DNA of 64,000 bases from Selaginella moellendorffii (GCF_000143415.4 NW_003314262.1:4775131-4839130); one strand, 5' to 3'; positions 1 to 11,658 are shown, numbered from the stretch's first letter. The notes: generated by a model not told the origin, from the sequence alone. A program made the numbers and translations.

Positions 1-3000
1 AAAACTTCAGGATTGAATGAATTTGATTAGTGAGTTGATCAAGTTTTGTGCTGATAAGCAGTTGAAAAGTATAATCACAAAAACCAATAGAGAATCCTTT
101 ATAAAGACTATGAAGATTTCAAATAAGGATCTTGATCTTTGGATTTTGGATGACAAAAAGCTCTTATGAATCAGACTTAAAACAAACCACCCCTTTTAGC
201 TTGAGTTTCTTTAGCACTTCAAAGTAAAGCTAATCCTAAGGGTGGATTGATTATAGAACTAACACCTCTATATAGAGTTTTCAACATAGATAATGATCAA
301 AATGCTTGGCCTATATGATTAGCACAAAAAGATAATACAATCAAGCTATTAGTTATGCAGGGCTTGGTAAATTCAAGGTGAAAAATGATTGAAATGTCTT
401 CTTGGAGTTCTCAACAACAAAAATTACAATTGCAAAGTTTTGATTTTCTATAGACACAAACAAACATTGCTAGTGTTCAACTTCCTTCAAAAGGTTAGGG
501 TTAACGACAAGTTCAAGATTGGATGCTTTTTTAATAAGGAAGTTACAAAGGTCCCTATAGACATGGTGGTTAGTTTTCACACTAAAGAAGAAATCCATGA
601 TAACTCAACATTAGAAGACAAGGATCTTGTTTTTAGAAAAAGGAGTTTTAGCATTCCAAATGATTGGAAAGGAATATGGTATTTTGGTGGAACTTTGCAA
701 TTAGAAATTTCTTGGTATATAGTTGAAAAGGTTCCTAAGGAGGCTTGTGTCTTGGAGTATGGGTGCCATGCATCTATAAGTTGTAATGCTCTCGGGTTAT
801 CAAGGTATTAAGGTCATATCAAATTTGGAGGAAAACTTGCAAAAAAAATGTTAAGATGCTTAAGAAATTTGACCTTTGTCCTCTCATTTCAAAGGCAGCT
901 CCATAAAAGTGGAAATTAGAAGAAGAGTGAGCAACTTCATCTCAGGTAGAAAGCAAATAGAGGTTGATATCTCTAGGCTCAAAGGTGGCAATTTTAAATT
1001 CTCAGCTAAATAGCAAGTTGAGGAGAAAAGAAAGAGAGGTAAGTACTTTTTATAACTATTATGGGAGGTTATAATACATTTTCAATATAGATCATAAGCC
1101 TACCTCTACAGTAAATAAGATATTTAAAAAATGACAAAAGAGAGTACATGATATAGGTAAGTAATTTTTATAATTTTTATGGGAGGTTATAATACATTTT
1201 AAATACAGATCATGAGCCTAAGTCTACTACAAATGAGGTGAAAAATGACAAAAGAGAGTACATGATAAAAGTAAAAAATTCTTATAATTATTATAGGAGG
1301 TTGTAATACAAATCATAAACCTAACTTTACTGCAAATTAGGTATTTGAAAAATGACCAAAATAAATACAATAAATCAAGTGGAACATTTGGAGCTTTTGT
1401 TGGGTGATTACAAACTACCAAAAGAATCAGCTTGCACAAAACCACTAACAAAGTTGTTGATAACCATGATTGAAACAAAACTTAGAGTTATAGTATAAGT
1501 ATCGATCAACTATGGAATCCCAATGAACTAGTTACAACTTCATATATAGTTGCTAAATGCTTAAACCAACCTTGAAACCATAACTTTGAACCAAAGAAAA
1601 AAACTTGAAGAACCATTGTAATTCATGAAATGCCATTACAACAACTGATACCTCCCACGTTTAAATTTGCCAGCTGATAATCCTCTAAGACCACCATTAA
1701 CTCAGACTTAGGACAATAAGTAAAACAATTATCATTCTCACCTAACACTACACATAAGAGGTTAAACTCACTCTATTTATCTTTTATATCCTCCTTACCC
1801 CCTTCTTAAAGGAATTTTTTTTTTGAAGCACTAGCTCTATTCAGACTTATTGTGCTTGTCCTTATTTCATAATCCATATCATTTGTCCTCATTCCACTAT
1901 TGTATTTGCTTATCCTCACTCTATTGTCAAGACCAAACTCCCATTTGTCCCTTTTACCCCCTTCGAAGAAAAAAAAGTTTGAAGTGTCAAAATAAAAAGG
2001 AAAAAATGAGAAAAATGAAGGAAAAAAAATTATGGAAGAAAAGGTGGATAAAGAAGCATCAAAAAAGGAATTTACAATAGTTGGCAATTCAGAAATAGGA
2101 AAATCAAAAGATACACATATGCTCAAAACTTAAAAAATAAAGGACTTTCTATCATAAAATACTTCGGCCATTATAATATAAGTAAAAAATTCACACCGCT
2201 CCACCTCTTCAATACACAATTCAACACTTGAGATAGGGAAATTAATAATAATGTCCACACTCTCAAGGGAATATATAAACTCCTTAACAATAACAATAAA
2301 GCAAAAGCTCTTAACGACACTCACAAGTGAGAATATGCATTCAACTTGAAACTCTGGCCAAAGTTACTTAAATATTCAATACTAGAATTGATCAAAGACC
2401 TTATTAATGAAACGAAAGCAAAATTCTCAACTTCATGCACATACTTAACATCTGGATTAGTATAAGGAGGACATAAAACACTCAACTCAACATTAGATTG
2501 AGAATGAGAATTATTAGAGTCATAAATAATCAATGTGCTAGGAGAAGAAAACACTGCAAATGAGGAGAAATACTAAGAATATAAAATGGTGGCTTAGATG
2601 AAAAAATAAGAAAAGGTTGGGAAAAAGTAGAAGGTAAAGAAAAAAGAATCAAATGACAAATTAAAGGATTAACATCTACCCAGCGAAATCTCCACTTCAT
2701 CTCTAAAGTTATCTCCATAATAATCAAGCTCTTCATCACAATTTAGAATCTATTCGAGTTCATAAACATTGTCTTCCCATAAACTCAATCCTTGAACATT
2801 CTCTAAGAACTGAACTACATCATTTGTAACTCACCAATTAATGTCACAATCATGCTCCACATAAATGAGAAATGGCAAAATACCAAGAATAGGACAAGTC
2901 GTGTAATCACATCCCATAGAAGTTGAAGATAGCAACACACCAAAGATGAGTGCAACATCAACATGATCACATCTCACAACACTAAAATAGAGTAACATTG

Positions 3001-3423
3001 GCAACCTTAAATTATATACTCCTTGATCGATAATGGTGTGGCATGGTAGAAGAAGAGAATGCAATGAAAATTAAAAAAAGAGTAGATTTAAACATAACAA
3101 TAGCTAGAATTTTAGATCTTACAAAAAGCTAATATAGATCAAATTTAAAAGAGAATGAAGAAATATAACAAAAAACACAATCCCAAACATTAGTGCAAAG
3201 CGTTACTAAAAAATTTCACCCTCCAAAGACAAATTGTAATGCCCCTCACTTCCACTAATGTGAGTGATTGGGATATAGAAATAAGTATATTAATTGGGGT
3301 TTAGACCTTAAAAAAATGGATGGACAAAATTCAATTCCAAATGGATGGTCATATGCTATAGTACTATAATTAGTGTATTACCTAGCTATGGTAATACCTG
3401 TATATACGTACATGTATTTATAA
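1..3423. other. AT-rich intergenic DNA, no supported gene
   Basis: This stretch is AT-rich and full of short open frames on both strands. The longest is 389-811 (+), 140 codons, which matches no family I recognise and lacks a convincing start context. It contains the tandem repeat at 1030-1385 (listed separately) and a purine/pyrimidine-skewed patch near 1800-2080. Probably decayed transposon sequence; I could not identify a reverse transcriptase, integrase or transposase motif. Confidence 0.5.
1030..1385. repeat. three-copy tandem repeat, unit about 115-118 bp
   Basis: Three successive units begin near 1037, 1155 and 1270. Each starts with an (a)ggtaagta-like string followed by a run ending in gggaggttataataca, then a 'gatcat(a/g)agcct' block, and ends with 'aaaaatgacaaaa'. 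The third copy is the most diverged and carries a short internal deletion. No coding function is evident. Confidence 0.8.
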
Positions 3424-4401
3424 ACTTCACAACTTGAAATTAATGGATTATTAGTAGAAGAGATTAATGAAGTTGAAATGAAAAATTACAAAATGGTAAT
3501 TAAATATTATAATCAGTATTTGGCAATAAGGTCATATACTATCCCATTTCTAAAATGGCTTGGATCATTTAAAAAAGATTTTTTACAACTTGGAGTTTAG
3601 TCTTGCACTTTTGAACAAGATTTATTACCATTACTAAATTATTTTACTTATGCATCAAATACTTCAAACTTATTTACAGTGATATATGATAAAACTTATA
3701 CAAAAAATATAGGAAAGGTTGTAACATGGGACAATATGAAGGAGATTTTTATAAAAGATGAAAATTATTTAATTCAAATAGAGGATAAAATATGGAGATA
3801 TAATGAACATCAAAGGATACTTATTGATAATACTTTATATCAATGAGTTACAAATAAAAGACTTTATTCTTTATATCCACTATCATATGAAATTCCTAAA
3901 GAAGATAAAGCCCTTGAAAAATTTCAAATTTTTATTATGTGAATGTTAATTGAGGATAAGGATGCAAAAGATATTTTACATGAAAATTTAAAATATAACC
4001 TTCAAAAGAGTATTTATAGAAAAAGTGATAAATGGTATATTGTATATATATTTACAAATTCATTTATTTTTCAGAATATAAAACATCTTTACAAAAGAAT
4101 GCTATATAAAAACAGTGAAGATTTTTGCAAAGACTTAGAAACATTCGTAAAAAACACTATTCATAATTGTGGCTTCCCATTACTGAAAAACATAAGCAAA
4201 TGATTTTTTGAGATGGCAAAGATAGGTATACAGCTAAAAATTATAAACCCAAAAACAAATCTATTTTATTATTGTAATTAATATTATTTTTATGAATATT
4301 CTCAAATAAAATCTTATTTTGAGACTGTAGATTCTCCCAAATTAATGAATATATGATTTAGTGATAATAATTATATCAAGAGGGGAAATATGGCACCCTA
4401 G
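3424..4401 (+). pseudogene. AT-rich reading frame interrupted mainly by TGA codons, unknown family
   Basis: One frame stays coding-like for about 325 codons in very AT-rich DNA. It is opened by an upstream TAA at 3421 and closed by a TAG at 4399. In-frame stops are TAG 3598, TGA 3844, TGA 3940, TGA 4201, TAA 4279 and a further TGA near 4354. Four of six are TGA, and hydrophobic/charged periodicity continues across each stop. The longest stop-free piece is 3943-4203, 86 codons. The first ATG in frame is at 3478. I do not recognise the protein: no polymerase, integrase or helicase motif is visible. It could be a decayed AT-rich gene or a sequence from an element that reads TGA as tryptophan. 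No complete product is expected in the nucleus. Confidence 0.4.
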
Positions 4402-5309
4402 AAAATTAATTTGCTAACACAAAGTTTTCTCTACATAGTATTAGATAACATCCTATGTAACACTTTGCAAGGCTATGAGTGTGGTATGATGACATGTAGT
4501 GAGAGATGGGAAATGAACTGTTACTGAGAGTCTACACTACCACATTTTGGGACACCAAAATAATTCAATATATTATAGTAATTTGCCCATTTATAGTAAA
4601 ATTTAAAGTCTTCACCATACCTTTTCAGATTTTCCAATGCACCGGATTAGAGTTATGCCGCATTCTTGATTAAGAGTCTAAAAGTTCATACCTGATCATC
4701 AAAACATTAGTGCTGAAGGATAAAAAGTATATAAGAGCCCGTATGGCTGTAAAAGATTAACTAATTTTGGTGATTTTAGCTAGAAAGTGTATCTACCAAT
4801 TTCAAACATTGTAATTTTTAAAGTGGGTAAAAATAATTGAATTGACTGAATCATAAATTTTGTGGGATTTGTGGTCATTCTTGGAAAAAAATTGTCAAAA
4901 ATTGTGAGCTACAATTCCTTCCTATACTTTGCCTTTTAAATGATCGTGGGATATCATTGGTGGTTTCGCAATGGAGTTGATCGGTGCTGTTGTTTCCAAA
5001 ACTAAAGAGTAGACCACTCTCTGCAAGAACGATAGACAAACGATCTGGCTCGAGGAAGAACGATTTTGATGCTTACGCATCGCGGGAAGGAAGAACCCTA
5101 AATGCATCCACCTAGGCGCTGACGTTCAAACTATGTGGCACTGACATCTCTGTTTCCTAGGGTTTTAGAAAGCGCATTGCATTCTCGGTCGAAATCTGTG
5201 CGTTCTCGGCCAAAATCTATGCTCCGCTTGGTCAGCGCTTCTTTCTTGACAACTCTCTGCACGATTGGTTAGTTCTTTGCACGATTAGGGAATATTTCCA
5301 GGTTTTCAT
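4402..5309. other. intergenic, no supported gene
   Basis: AT-rich to about 4900, then the composition becomes balanced toward the gene fragment that follows. Only short open frames occur and none resembles a known protein. Confidence 0.5.
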
Positions 5310-5439
5310 GGTCGATCGCGCAGCAGCAGCGCCAAATGCAGGAGAGCAATGCCGCCAGGAAGATCCGCAAGCCATACACCATCACAAAGTCGCGCGAGAG
5401 CTGGACGGAGCACTACAAGTTCCTTGAGGCGCTTCAACT
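5310..5439 (+). pseudogene. exon fragment of a REVEILLE/CCA1-like MYB (SHAQKYF-type) gene
   Basis: The + strand frame encodes [18 protein letters not shown] followed by [10 protein letters not shown]. This is the hallmark opening of plant RVE/LHY/CCA1-type single MYB repeats, which typically read [27 protein letters not shown]. Two residues are missing after the conserved WTE, and an R-to-S change breaks the RERW motif. A pyrimidine tract and AG precede the fragment, and a GT donor sits at 5440, as for a normal first MYB exon. The expected next exon, with the rest of the repeat and the SHAQKYF box, was not found downstream. I call it a truncated gene relic. Intact family members bind evening-element DNA and act in the circadian clock. 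Confidence 0.6.
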
Positions 5440-6865
5440 GTGAGTTCCTCTCGTCTTTTCCTTGCACAATCATGGCCAAGAAGCAAGGGCAAAGATTATA
5501 GGGTAGAGTACGTTCTTTCCCTCTCGAGCATCACCATGCTGATCTTTCTTGTAGGCTTCGAGAGCAGGGGATGGGTTTTGCCACTTCGCTTCTGGAACTA
5601 CGTCTTGTCCAAGCTGGACGAGGTGAGTGTTCTGGTATCCTTCTAGACTTGTTTGATTCGGATTTTTCTTTCCAGTTGATGGCAAATGCTGCGACGACTG
5701 AGTGGGAGGATCAAGAGGAAACACTGGCACGTCTAACACGTAAGTTTTGGAGAGTTGGATCTCTATCTTTTTTTGGAGAGTAGGAACCCAACCGTTATCC
5801 AGGATCTACGAGCTCGTGACAGAACACCCCAAGTTAACTTACTGGATCTCTTGGACGTGACCAAGATCTTGCTGGAGCTAGTCTACTCCTGGCTGCTGCT
5901 TCAGCTCGGGCGCAACGAGCAATCCCTCGTTTGGCTCGCGCGACTAGAGAGTCAAGCTCTAGCCAGCACCGCCACCACTGGATAACAGGTGGAGAAGTTT
6001 TTCTTGTTTCTCCTGGACAACTTCAATTACGAGGATCGGCCAGATCACGCTAGCTTAGCGAGGCTGAGACAAATCCACGATAGCTTGAGCAGCAGCCTGG
6101 TCAGGATCGAATGGAAGTCAACGAATGTATTGCCTGGTGTCCTCCAGATGCTCGAGGTACTGTGAGTTCATCAGACGTGGTGTCCAAACTCTTTTTTCTT
6201 TGTCCTTCTAGGAGCTCATGATACCCTGTCGACGCGAGTGAGCTCCTCGGCCGCCCTTGTCCACACCTTCTGTGAAAAATTGTAATAGCAATCTGAAAAA
6301 TGACCAACTCAATTCCAACAAAAAAATCCAGAAAGATTACTCCAACAAGAAAAGTGGGGTGGTAAAATTTTGGCCACCAGATATCATTGAACACTATTTG
6401 AAGTGGTGAAATCATGGTTATTGTGGATGAAAATTTTCCATAAATTTTTTAAAAATCACGGTCAAAAGCCGGCAGTGTCTGAGTCCCTCTGGTCTTCAGT
6501 TTTGGAGTGGAAAGATAACCATTCCATTGTTGTATTGAACATATGTATGGATAACAACCAACTTTGGAGAGTACTACAAGCTTCAGATTCTCATAAACCA
6601 TGTGATCCAGCTGTGACTTTCACCCCAAATTTTTTTGAAGGGTGACGTTTTTTCTTTCTTTTGAAGGGTCACTTTAAGAGTTTATTAAAAGATATAGTCT
6701 TCAAAGTGTAAAATACAATCAAATTTAATATTTTTTATAAGCATAAATATAATAGATTAGTATAGATACACATAATGCGTATAGTACAAATTGAGAGAGT
6801 GCTTTAAATAACAGTGTTATTGATCCTAGTCTAGCTACAACCAAGTTTTGGAAATCGATCAGGGA
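5440..6865. other. degenerate genic-looking sequence, no assignable gene
   Basis: The first ~800 bp (to about 6240) has the GC content and splice-like motifs of neighbouring genes. It shows open pieces such as 5755-5985 (+), but no frame joins into a recognisable protein. It may be the decayed remainder of the MYB gene or of an unrelated gene. From 6250 the sequence becomes AT-rich with nothing identifiable. Confidence 0.4.
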
Positions 6866-8875
6866 TCAAGCTGTATCAGCCTTGAATCCCAGCTTCATAG
6901 CTCTAAACGTCGAGCCATCTGGGACGCAGCTGTTGTCCATCATCTCCACAAGAACGTCCCAGGCAGGCCCAACTTTGGCACCACCACACAGCACCTTGAC
7001 CAGAGCATTGTAAGCCAGAGCATCGGGAGTGATTCCCATCCTCGGCATGTCTCTAAGGAGCTGCGTCGCCTCGTCCATCCTGTCCGCCATTGCCAAAGCT
7101 TGAATGAGGCTCGTGCAGCTCGGACAGTCGGGAACCACGCCGTTGTCAACCATCTCTGTGAAGACATCGATGGCCTCGTCTGCACGTCCCGCCTTTCCAA
7201 GCCCGTGGATCAAAGTCCGATACGAGACGATTGTCGGAACGATCCCGTCTCTCTCTCGCATCTCCCTGAGCACCAGCCGAGCATCCGCAGTCTGGCCCAG
7301 CTTGCAGAGCCCGAGCATGAGGATGTTATAAGTCACGATGCTCGGCATCACCATCTTGCGCAGCATCGTGTCGTAAACGTTGATCGCCTCCCTCGCTCGG
7401 TTCACCCCCAGGAATCCATCCATGAGCGAGTTGTAGATGTGGCAGTTTGCTTCCAGTCCCGCTGCGTCCATGATCTCTACGACTTTGCACGCTGCTTGCA
7501 TCTTGCCTTGCTTGCAGAAGTGGCTGACGATCATGCCATAAGTACGAGTATCCGGGACATATCCTTGCTGGACCATGGCTTCAAACATCTCTTGTGCTTC
7601 ATCGTTTCGTCTCACGTAAAACAGCCCATGGATGAGATTTGTGTAGCACCTTACATCCAGAGTCACTCCCTTCTTCACCATCTCGTCCTTCAAAGCCAAG
7701 GCCTCCTCGATCTTCCCTTCCAAAACATAGCCCCCGAAGATACAGTGAAGCACCTCTGCGGCACACATCTTTCCCATCTCACGGACAAGCTTTCCAGCTT
7801 CTTCCACTCGGCCGTTCTTGCAAAGACCACTGATGAAAGAAGTGTAAGTCACCTCCGTCGGCTTCATCCCCCTAGAGACGATCTCCTGGAGGAGCTTCCG
7901 TGCCTCGTCCATCATGCTCGCTTTAGACAATCCATCCACCAAGCTCGTGTAAACAATAATGTCTGGCTTCCACCCCTTGCGATTCATCTCCTGAAACACC
8001 TCACAAGCTCTGTTCAGCTTCCCAGCCTTGCAAAGCCCCGTGATGACGACCGTGAAAGTCCTTAGATCCGGGTCACACTTCCTCGCCACCATTCTCTCAA
8101 AGCAGGCAATTGCTTGATCGGGTCTGTGAGCTTTGAAGAGCGCGTTGATGATGGCAGTGTAAGCCACCACGCACTGGCTCCCGGAAGAGCTCATCTCCTC
8201 GAAGAGTTCGCAAGCTACATCGATCCTGCCCGAGTCTGCCAATCCCATGATCAAAGTCGTGTAAGAAACCACGTCTAAGTCCGACCTTGGAGACACCGAG
8301 TGGAAGTAACTTAGCGCTTGATCCAACCTCCGTTCTCTCGCACAGAGCATTGAGGAGGATCCCGTGGGTGACTTGGCTCTTCTTGATGCCAAGAGCCTCC
8401 ATCTCTTTAAGAAGCTCGTAAGCCCGCGAGAATCTCCCCGCCAAGGCACAGCCCCCGGATCAACAATGTTGTAGGACGCCACATCGAGCATGATCGCCTT
8501 CTTCTTCTTCGCGAGGGATAGCGATTCGTGCGCATCGTCCAGCCGCCCTCCGCGCACCAATGCCGAAAGAAGGGCATTGTATGTGAACCTGTCGTGGGCG
8601 AATCCCTGCCGGGTCGCTGCCCAGTCGAAGAATCTCTGTGCCAGGGCGCCGCATTTGACCCTGCCGAGGACGTCGCGGAAGGTATCCCTGGTGAGCCCCG
8701 GGAAATCGAAGCGCCGATCGAGCAGCGCGGCCACATTGGTACCTGGATTCGCCGCGGCGGCGTCGAGAATGGGGAGGAGAGCCCGGACGTGGTGGGGATT
8801 CGCAAAGGGAAGCTTGGTGCTGCTGGACGGCGATATTATGAGAGATCGCTTCTGGACAAGGAACAAGCTCCTCAT
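6866..8875 (-). CDS. P-class pentatricopeptide repeat protein with compensating frameshifts
   Basis: Intronless PPR gene, about 669 codons from the preferred ATG at 8875; an upstream in-frame ATG at 8953 lies beyond the telo-box. PPR proteins bind organellar RNA one base per repeat. Tandem 35-residue repeats (VVAYTAIINALFKAHRPDQA, VTYTSFISGLCKNGRVEEAG and similar) run through most of the protein. Between about 8325 and 8460 the frame does not encode PPR sequence. The repeat continues instead in the other two frames: frame 2 gives IRGLCLGG, then frame 3 gives AGRFSRAYELLKEMEALG and THGILLNALCE, and frame 1 resumes at RRLDQALSYF. Three single-base insertions therefore cancel out. The gene may be a pseudogene, a tolerated double-frame variant, or carry sequence errors. 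It is paralogous to the genes at 25.8 and 47.2 kb. Confidence 0.85.
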   Translation of the reverse strand: MRSLFLVQKRSLIISPSSSTKLPFANPHHVRALLPILDAAAANPGTNVAALLDRRFDFPGLTRDTFRDVLGRVKCGALAQRFFDWAATRQGFAHDRFTYNALLSALVRGGRLDDAHESLSLAKKKKAIMLDVASYNIVDPGAVPWRGDSRGLTSFLKRWRLLASRRAKSPTGSSSMLCARERRLDQALSYFHSVSPRSDLDVVSYTTLIMGLADSGRIDVACELFEEMSSSGSQCVVAYTAIINALFKAHRPDQAIACFERMVARKCDPDLRTFTVVITGLCKAGKLNRACEVFQEMNRKGWKPDIIVYTSLVDGLSKASMMDEARKLLQEIVSRGMKPTEVTYTSFISGLCKNGRVEEAGKLVREMGKMCAAEVLHCIFGGYVLEGKIEEALALKDEMVKKGVTLDVRCYTNLIHGLFYVRRNDEAQEMFEAMVQQGYVPDTRTYGMIVSHFCKQGKMQAACKVVEIMDAAGLEANCHIYNSLMDGFLGVNRAREAINVYDTMLRKMVMPSIVTYNILMLGLCKLGQTADARLVLREMRERDGIVPTIVSYRTLIHGLGKAGRADEAIDVFTEMVDNGVVPDCPSCTSLIQALAMADRMDEATQLLRDMPRMGITPDALAYNALVKVLCGGAKVGPAWDVLVEMMDNSCVPDGSTFRAMKLGFKADTA

Positions 8876-8900
8876 AAACCCTAATATCAATCTAGGGTTT
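8876..8900. promoter_or_regulatory. paired inverted telo-boxes upstream of PPR gene
   Basis: The + strand shows aaaccctaa at 8876-8884, followed after about ten bases by tagggttta, directly adjacent to the PPR start codon on the minus strand. Telo-boxes are known promoter elements of plant housekeeping, translation and organelle-biogenesis genes. The same paired arrangement recurs upstream of two other PPR genes in this window. Confidence 0.5.
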
Positions 8901-8953
8901 AGGGAATTTTGAGAATGTACTAAGGCGCTGAGATCCACTTGATTCTTCCACAT

Positions 8954-10764
8954 TTTCCTTCTCTCTTCCTTTTTTTTGTCTTAGCTTTCACATACTAACA
9001 AGGAAATCAATTAAGATAGCAAACACTGGGGATTTTTTCCTGGAATATAAGGTTTTACAAAAATCTTCCTTTGTGTTTAATGTTAAGTGTGCAACTATAA
9101 TATATAAGATGAACAAAATAACAATAAAAATAATCATATACTTAAGGGTTAGAAGAAGATATTTAATTTGAAGTTTCATGTAAAATAATCAAATACTTCC
9201 CATAATGATAAATTAAAAATATATTAGTTTATTTTTGGCACAATTCTACAATTTAATGATTATATAGATTTAGTAATTTGTGATCCAAGTTGTCAACTGT
9301 CAAAAGAACATTCTACAACTCTAATGGATGTCCTGGATATCACAAAGTGCAATCTTTAAAGCTTGAAATAGTTGTTGAGAAAGCTTCAGATTGTGCTCAA
9401 ACTTACATCCTAATTGGGAAACCAATTTGAGCAAGTTGAAAAGCCCTGAGATCATTATATATGGAAGCTATAGAGTATGAGTTGATCGATAGTGTTATCA
9501 CTAAGAACCTATGCCCACTATGCCCAAGAAAAAAATTGAGAGAATTTTTACAACTCCTCCAGAAAAACTTGGTGTTAATTAATCTATTAGTAATTCAAAG
9601 AAGAACAATAAATAGAAGTGCTTTCATTTACTTCAGCATTACCTTTCAAAAGATTTCATTGTAGGGAATTTAAGGAACCAAAAGCTTCATAAGGTTCACT
9701 TCCACATCTAGAACAAAAGATAAGAAAATTTCAATTCAATTCAAGTGACTTTGAATTCTATCTAGGAAGGATACATATGTAGAGAGAAGCTTAGACTTCC
9801 AGGTTGGCTTCTTCTTTCCTGTTGTGGAACAAATACTTACACAATATCACAATCTTCATGGTAGCACTCATTTGTTTTCCAGTTTTCAGTTGACCCTTGA
9901 CCACAATGGATCATGGATTCAGCTCACAATATAAATCGTCACAATGGAAACACTATATAAAAAAAAGAGCTTTTTCTTTTCTTGTGTAAGGGGAAAGGCC
10001 TTATTAGAGATCCTAATATCATAGCCAAAGAGAAGCCCTCCACCATAGGCAAGGACAATATGGATGGTAATCTATTTTGAATCCATGCACAAACTTCTGT
10101 TCCTTTAAAAGAGAAGAAAAAATGTATTCATATTGTCATACCTTTGGGTCCAAGGAGTTGAGAAGTTTTTCTTTCAAGCCTGAAAGACACAACAATGGGA
10201 AACTAAAATTATGCACCTAAATTTACTTGGTGTTTAAATTTTTTAATAAATTATAAATATATTTATAATTTAATCTGGTTATAGGACATATGAAGGTGTT
10301 TAAGAAATTTTATTAAATTTAAACATATTTAAAGTTTATAAAAAAGAATATACTAGAATATCTAAGCATATTCTAGGTATATCCATCATTACTACCAAAA
10401 ATCAAAAGCCACATTATTACAAAATTACAGTAATATACTAAAATCAAAATGACACAAATTTTATTATTAATAAATTTATAAAAATAAAATAATTTGTTTA
10501 TAATAAATATAAATTTAAAAAAGCTTATGAACAATACTAAGTATTAGGTTTTGGAATTATCTTACCATAAATATAATACTAATTTGTTTTTTAAATTTCA
10601 TAAGACTAGTTCAAACATTTGTTAACTTGTCATTAACTCAAGCTGATTTTCCCAATATCATTTTTGTATTTTAGTAGTTAAGAAATAAATAATATATTTA
10701 TTTTAAATTTAATATTTAGCTTTAAAAGTAAATTAAAATTTCAATTTTAATTACCTTTTAAAAA
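8954..10764. other. AT-rich intergenic DNA
   Basis: Very AT-rich with homopolymer runs. Short open frames (for example 9461-9664 +) have no recognisable product. No repeat with clear ends was found. Confidence 0.5.
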
Positions 10765-11658
10765 ATGAAGAATATAATTATCTTAGTTCATGTGTTATAT
10801 TATGTTAGTATTATTAAATCACAAATAGATCATGGAGAAGAAAATGCAATGTCAGAAGAAAGTGCTAAACTAATTATATATGCAATGGAATTAATGATTA
10901 ATAATACATCTTCTGATGAATTGCCAAAAGGTCAAAGTATGAATTTTGAATTTACATTACAAGATGAAATACATGGTCATTTAAATATTGTTACTGAGAT
11001 GTGGATTTATGGTACAAAAGGAAAATCTTTTCCTTTGTGTGTAGCTGATCAAGAAAATCCTGAATATGATCATGGAGATAATGTTAAAAGATATTTTACA
11101 ACATTATTAAATTCCCATCGTAATACTATAAGAAGATTATGTGCATCATTTTTTACTATGGTACTTGAGTATTATGCAATTCAATATACTATTACAAATT
11201 ACAAAAATCATAATCCCCAATTACTATTTCCTCAAGTAGATTCTTTAGGTGTTTGTAGAATTTATCTTACTACATTAGTAAGCATTATGCCATATTATTA
11301 CCTGAGATCAACACAATTTTTAGTATCACCAAATCATAAAGCAATTTTATATTTACATATAAATTGTAAATTAGTACTTTATGTATATAACATTGAGAAA
11401 TGGTCTAAGAAAGGATATGAAAGTGATAGTAAGTGTCAATTAAGAATACAATTAGATGGAAATTTAGTATTTTACTCAGGAAATAAAAATGTTATTTGGT
11501 CTCCAAATACATACTGCAAATATAAAAATTGCATGATGAACACATTTTTATCCCTTCGAAGTAACTGTAACTTAGTATTATATAAATCTAATCAAAAAAG
11601 GTTTTCTAAATATCCAATGATTACACCAATGTGGTGGACAAATTTAAAATCTTGCTAA
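10765..11658 (+). CDS. putative secreted bulb-type (GNA-like) lectin protein
   Basis: A 297-residue intronless ORF begins with a hydrophobic signal-like stretch (MKNIIILVHVLYYVSIIKSQ). The C-terminal third (about residues 190-290) carries sugar-site motifs of the bulb-lectin fold. The clearest is LRIQLDGNLVFY followed by NVIWSP, which matches the QxDxNxVxY signature. Degenerate copies (CKLVLYVYN, CNLVLYKSN) flank it, as expected for the three-subdomain beta-prism II. The middle (about residues 25-185) is not recognised. The ORF is strikingly AT-rich with A/T-ending codons, unlike the GC-rich genes elsewhere in the window. Such lectins bind mannose and often act in defence. A young or horizontally acquired gene, or a locus adapted to an AT-rich region, are all possible. 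No TATA-box assignment was attempted. Confidence 0.6.
   Translation: MKNIIILVHVLYYVSIIKSQIDHGEENAMSEESAKLIIYAMELMINNTSSDELPKGQSMNFEFTLQDEIHGHLNIVTEMWIYGTKGKSFPLCVADQENPEYDHGDNVKRYFTTLLNSHRNTIRRLCASFFTMVLEYYAIQYTITNYKNHNPQLLFPQVDSLGVCRIYLTTLVSIMPYYYLRSTQFLVSPNHKAILYLHINCKLVLYVYNIEKWSKKGYESDSKCQLRIQLDGNLVFYSGNKNVIWSPNTYCKYKNCMMNTFLSLRSNCNLVLYKSNQKRFSKYPMITPMWWTNLKSC

Noticed and set aside
3424-4401. Assignment of the TGA-rich frame to a mitovirus or a linear mitochondrial plasmid
   Set aside because: No polymerase motif (GDD, SSW or B-family polymerase blocks) could be found, so only the stop-codon bias is reported.
6848-8065. Long open frames antisense to the PPR genes (e.g. 6848-8065 +, 47225-48553 +, 28718-29827 -)
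   Set aside because: They mirror real PPR coding sequence on the other strand, carry His/Arg-rich low-likelihood composition and match no family.
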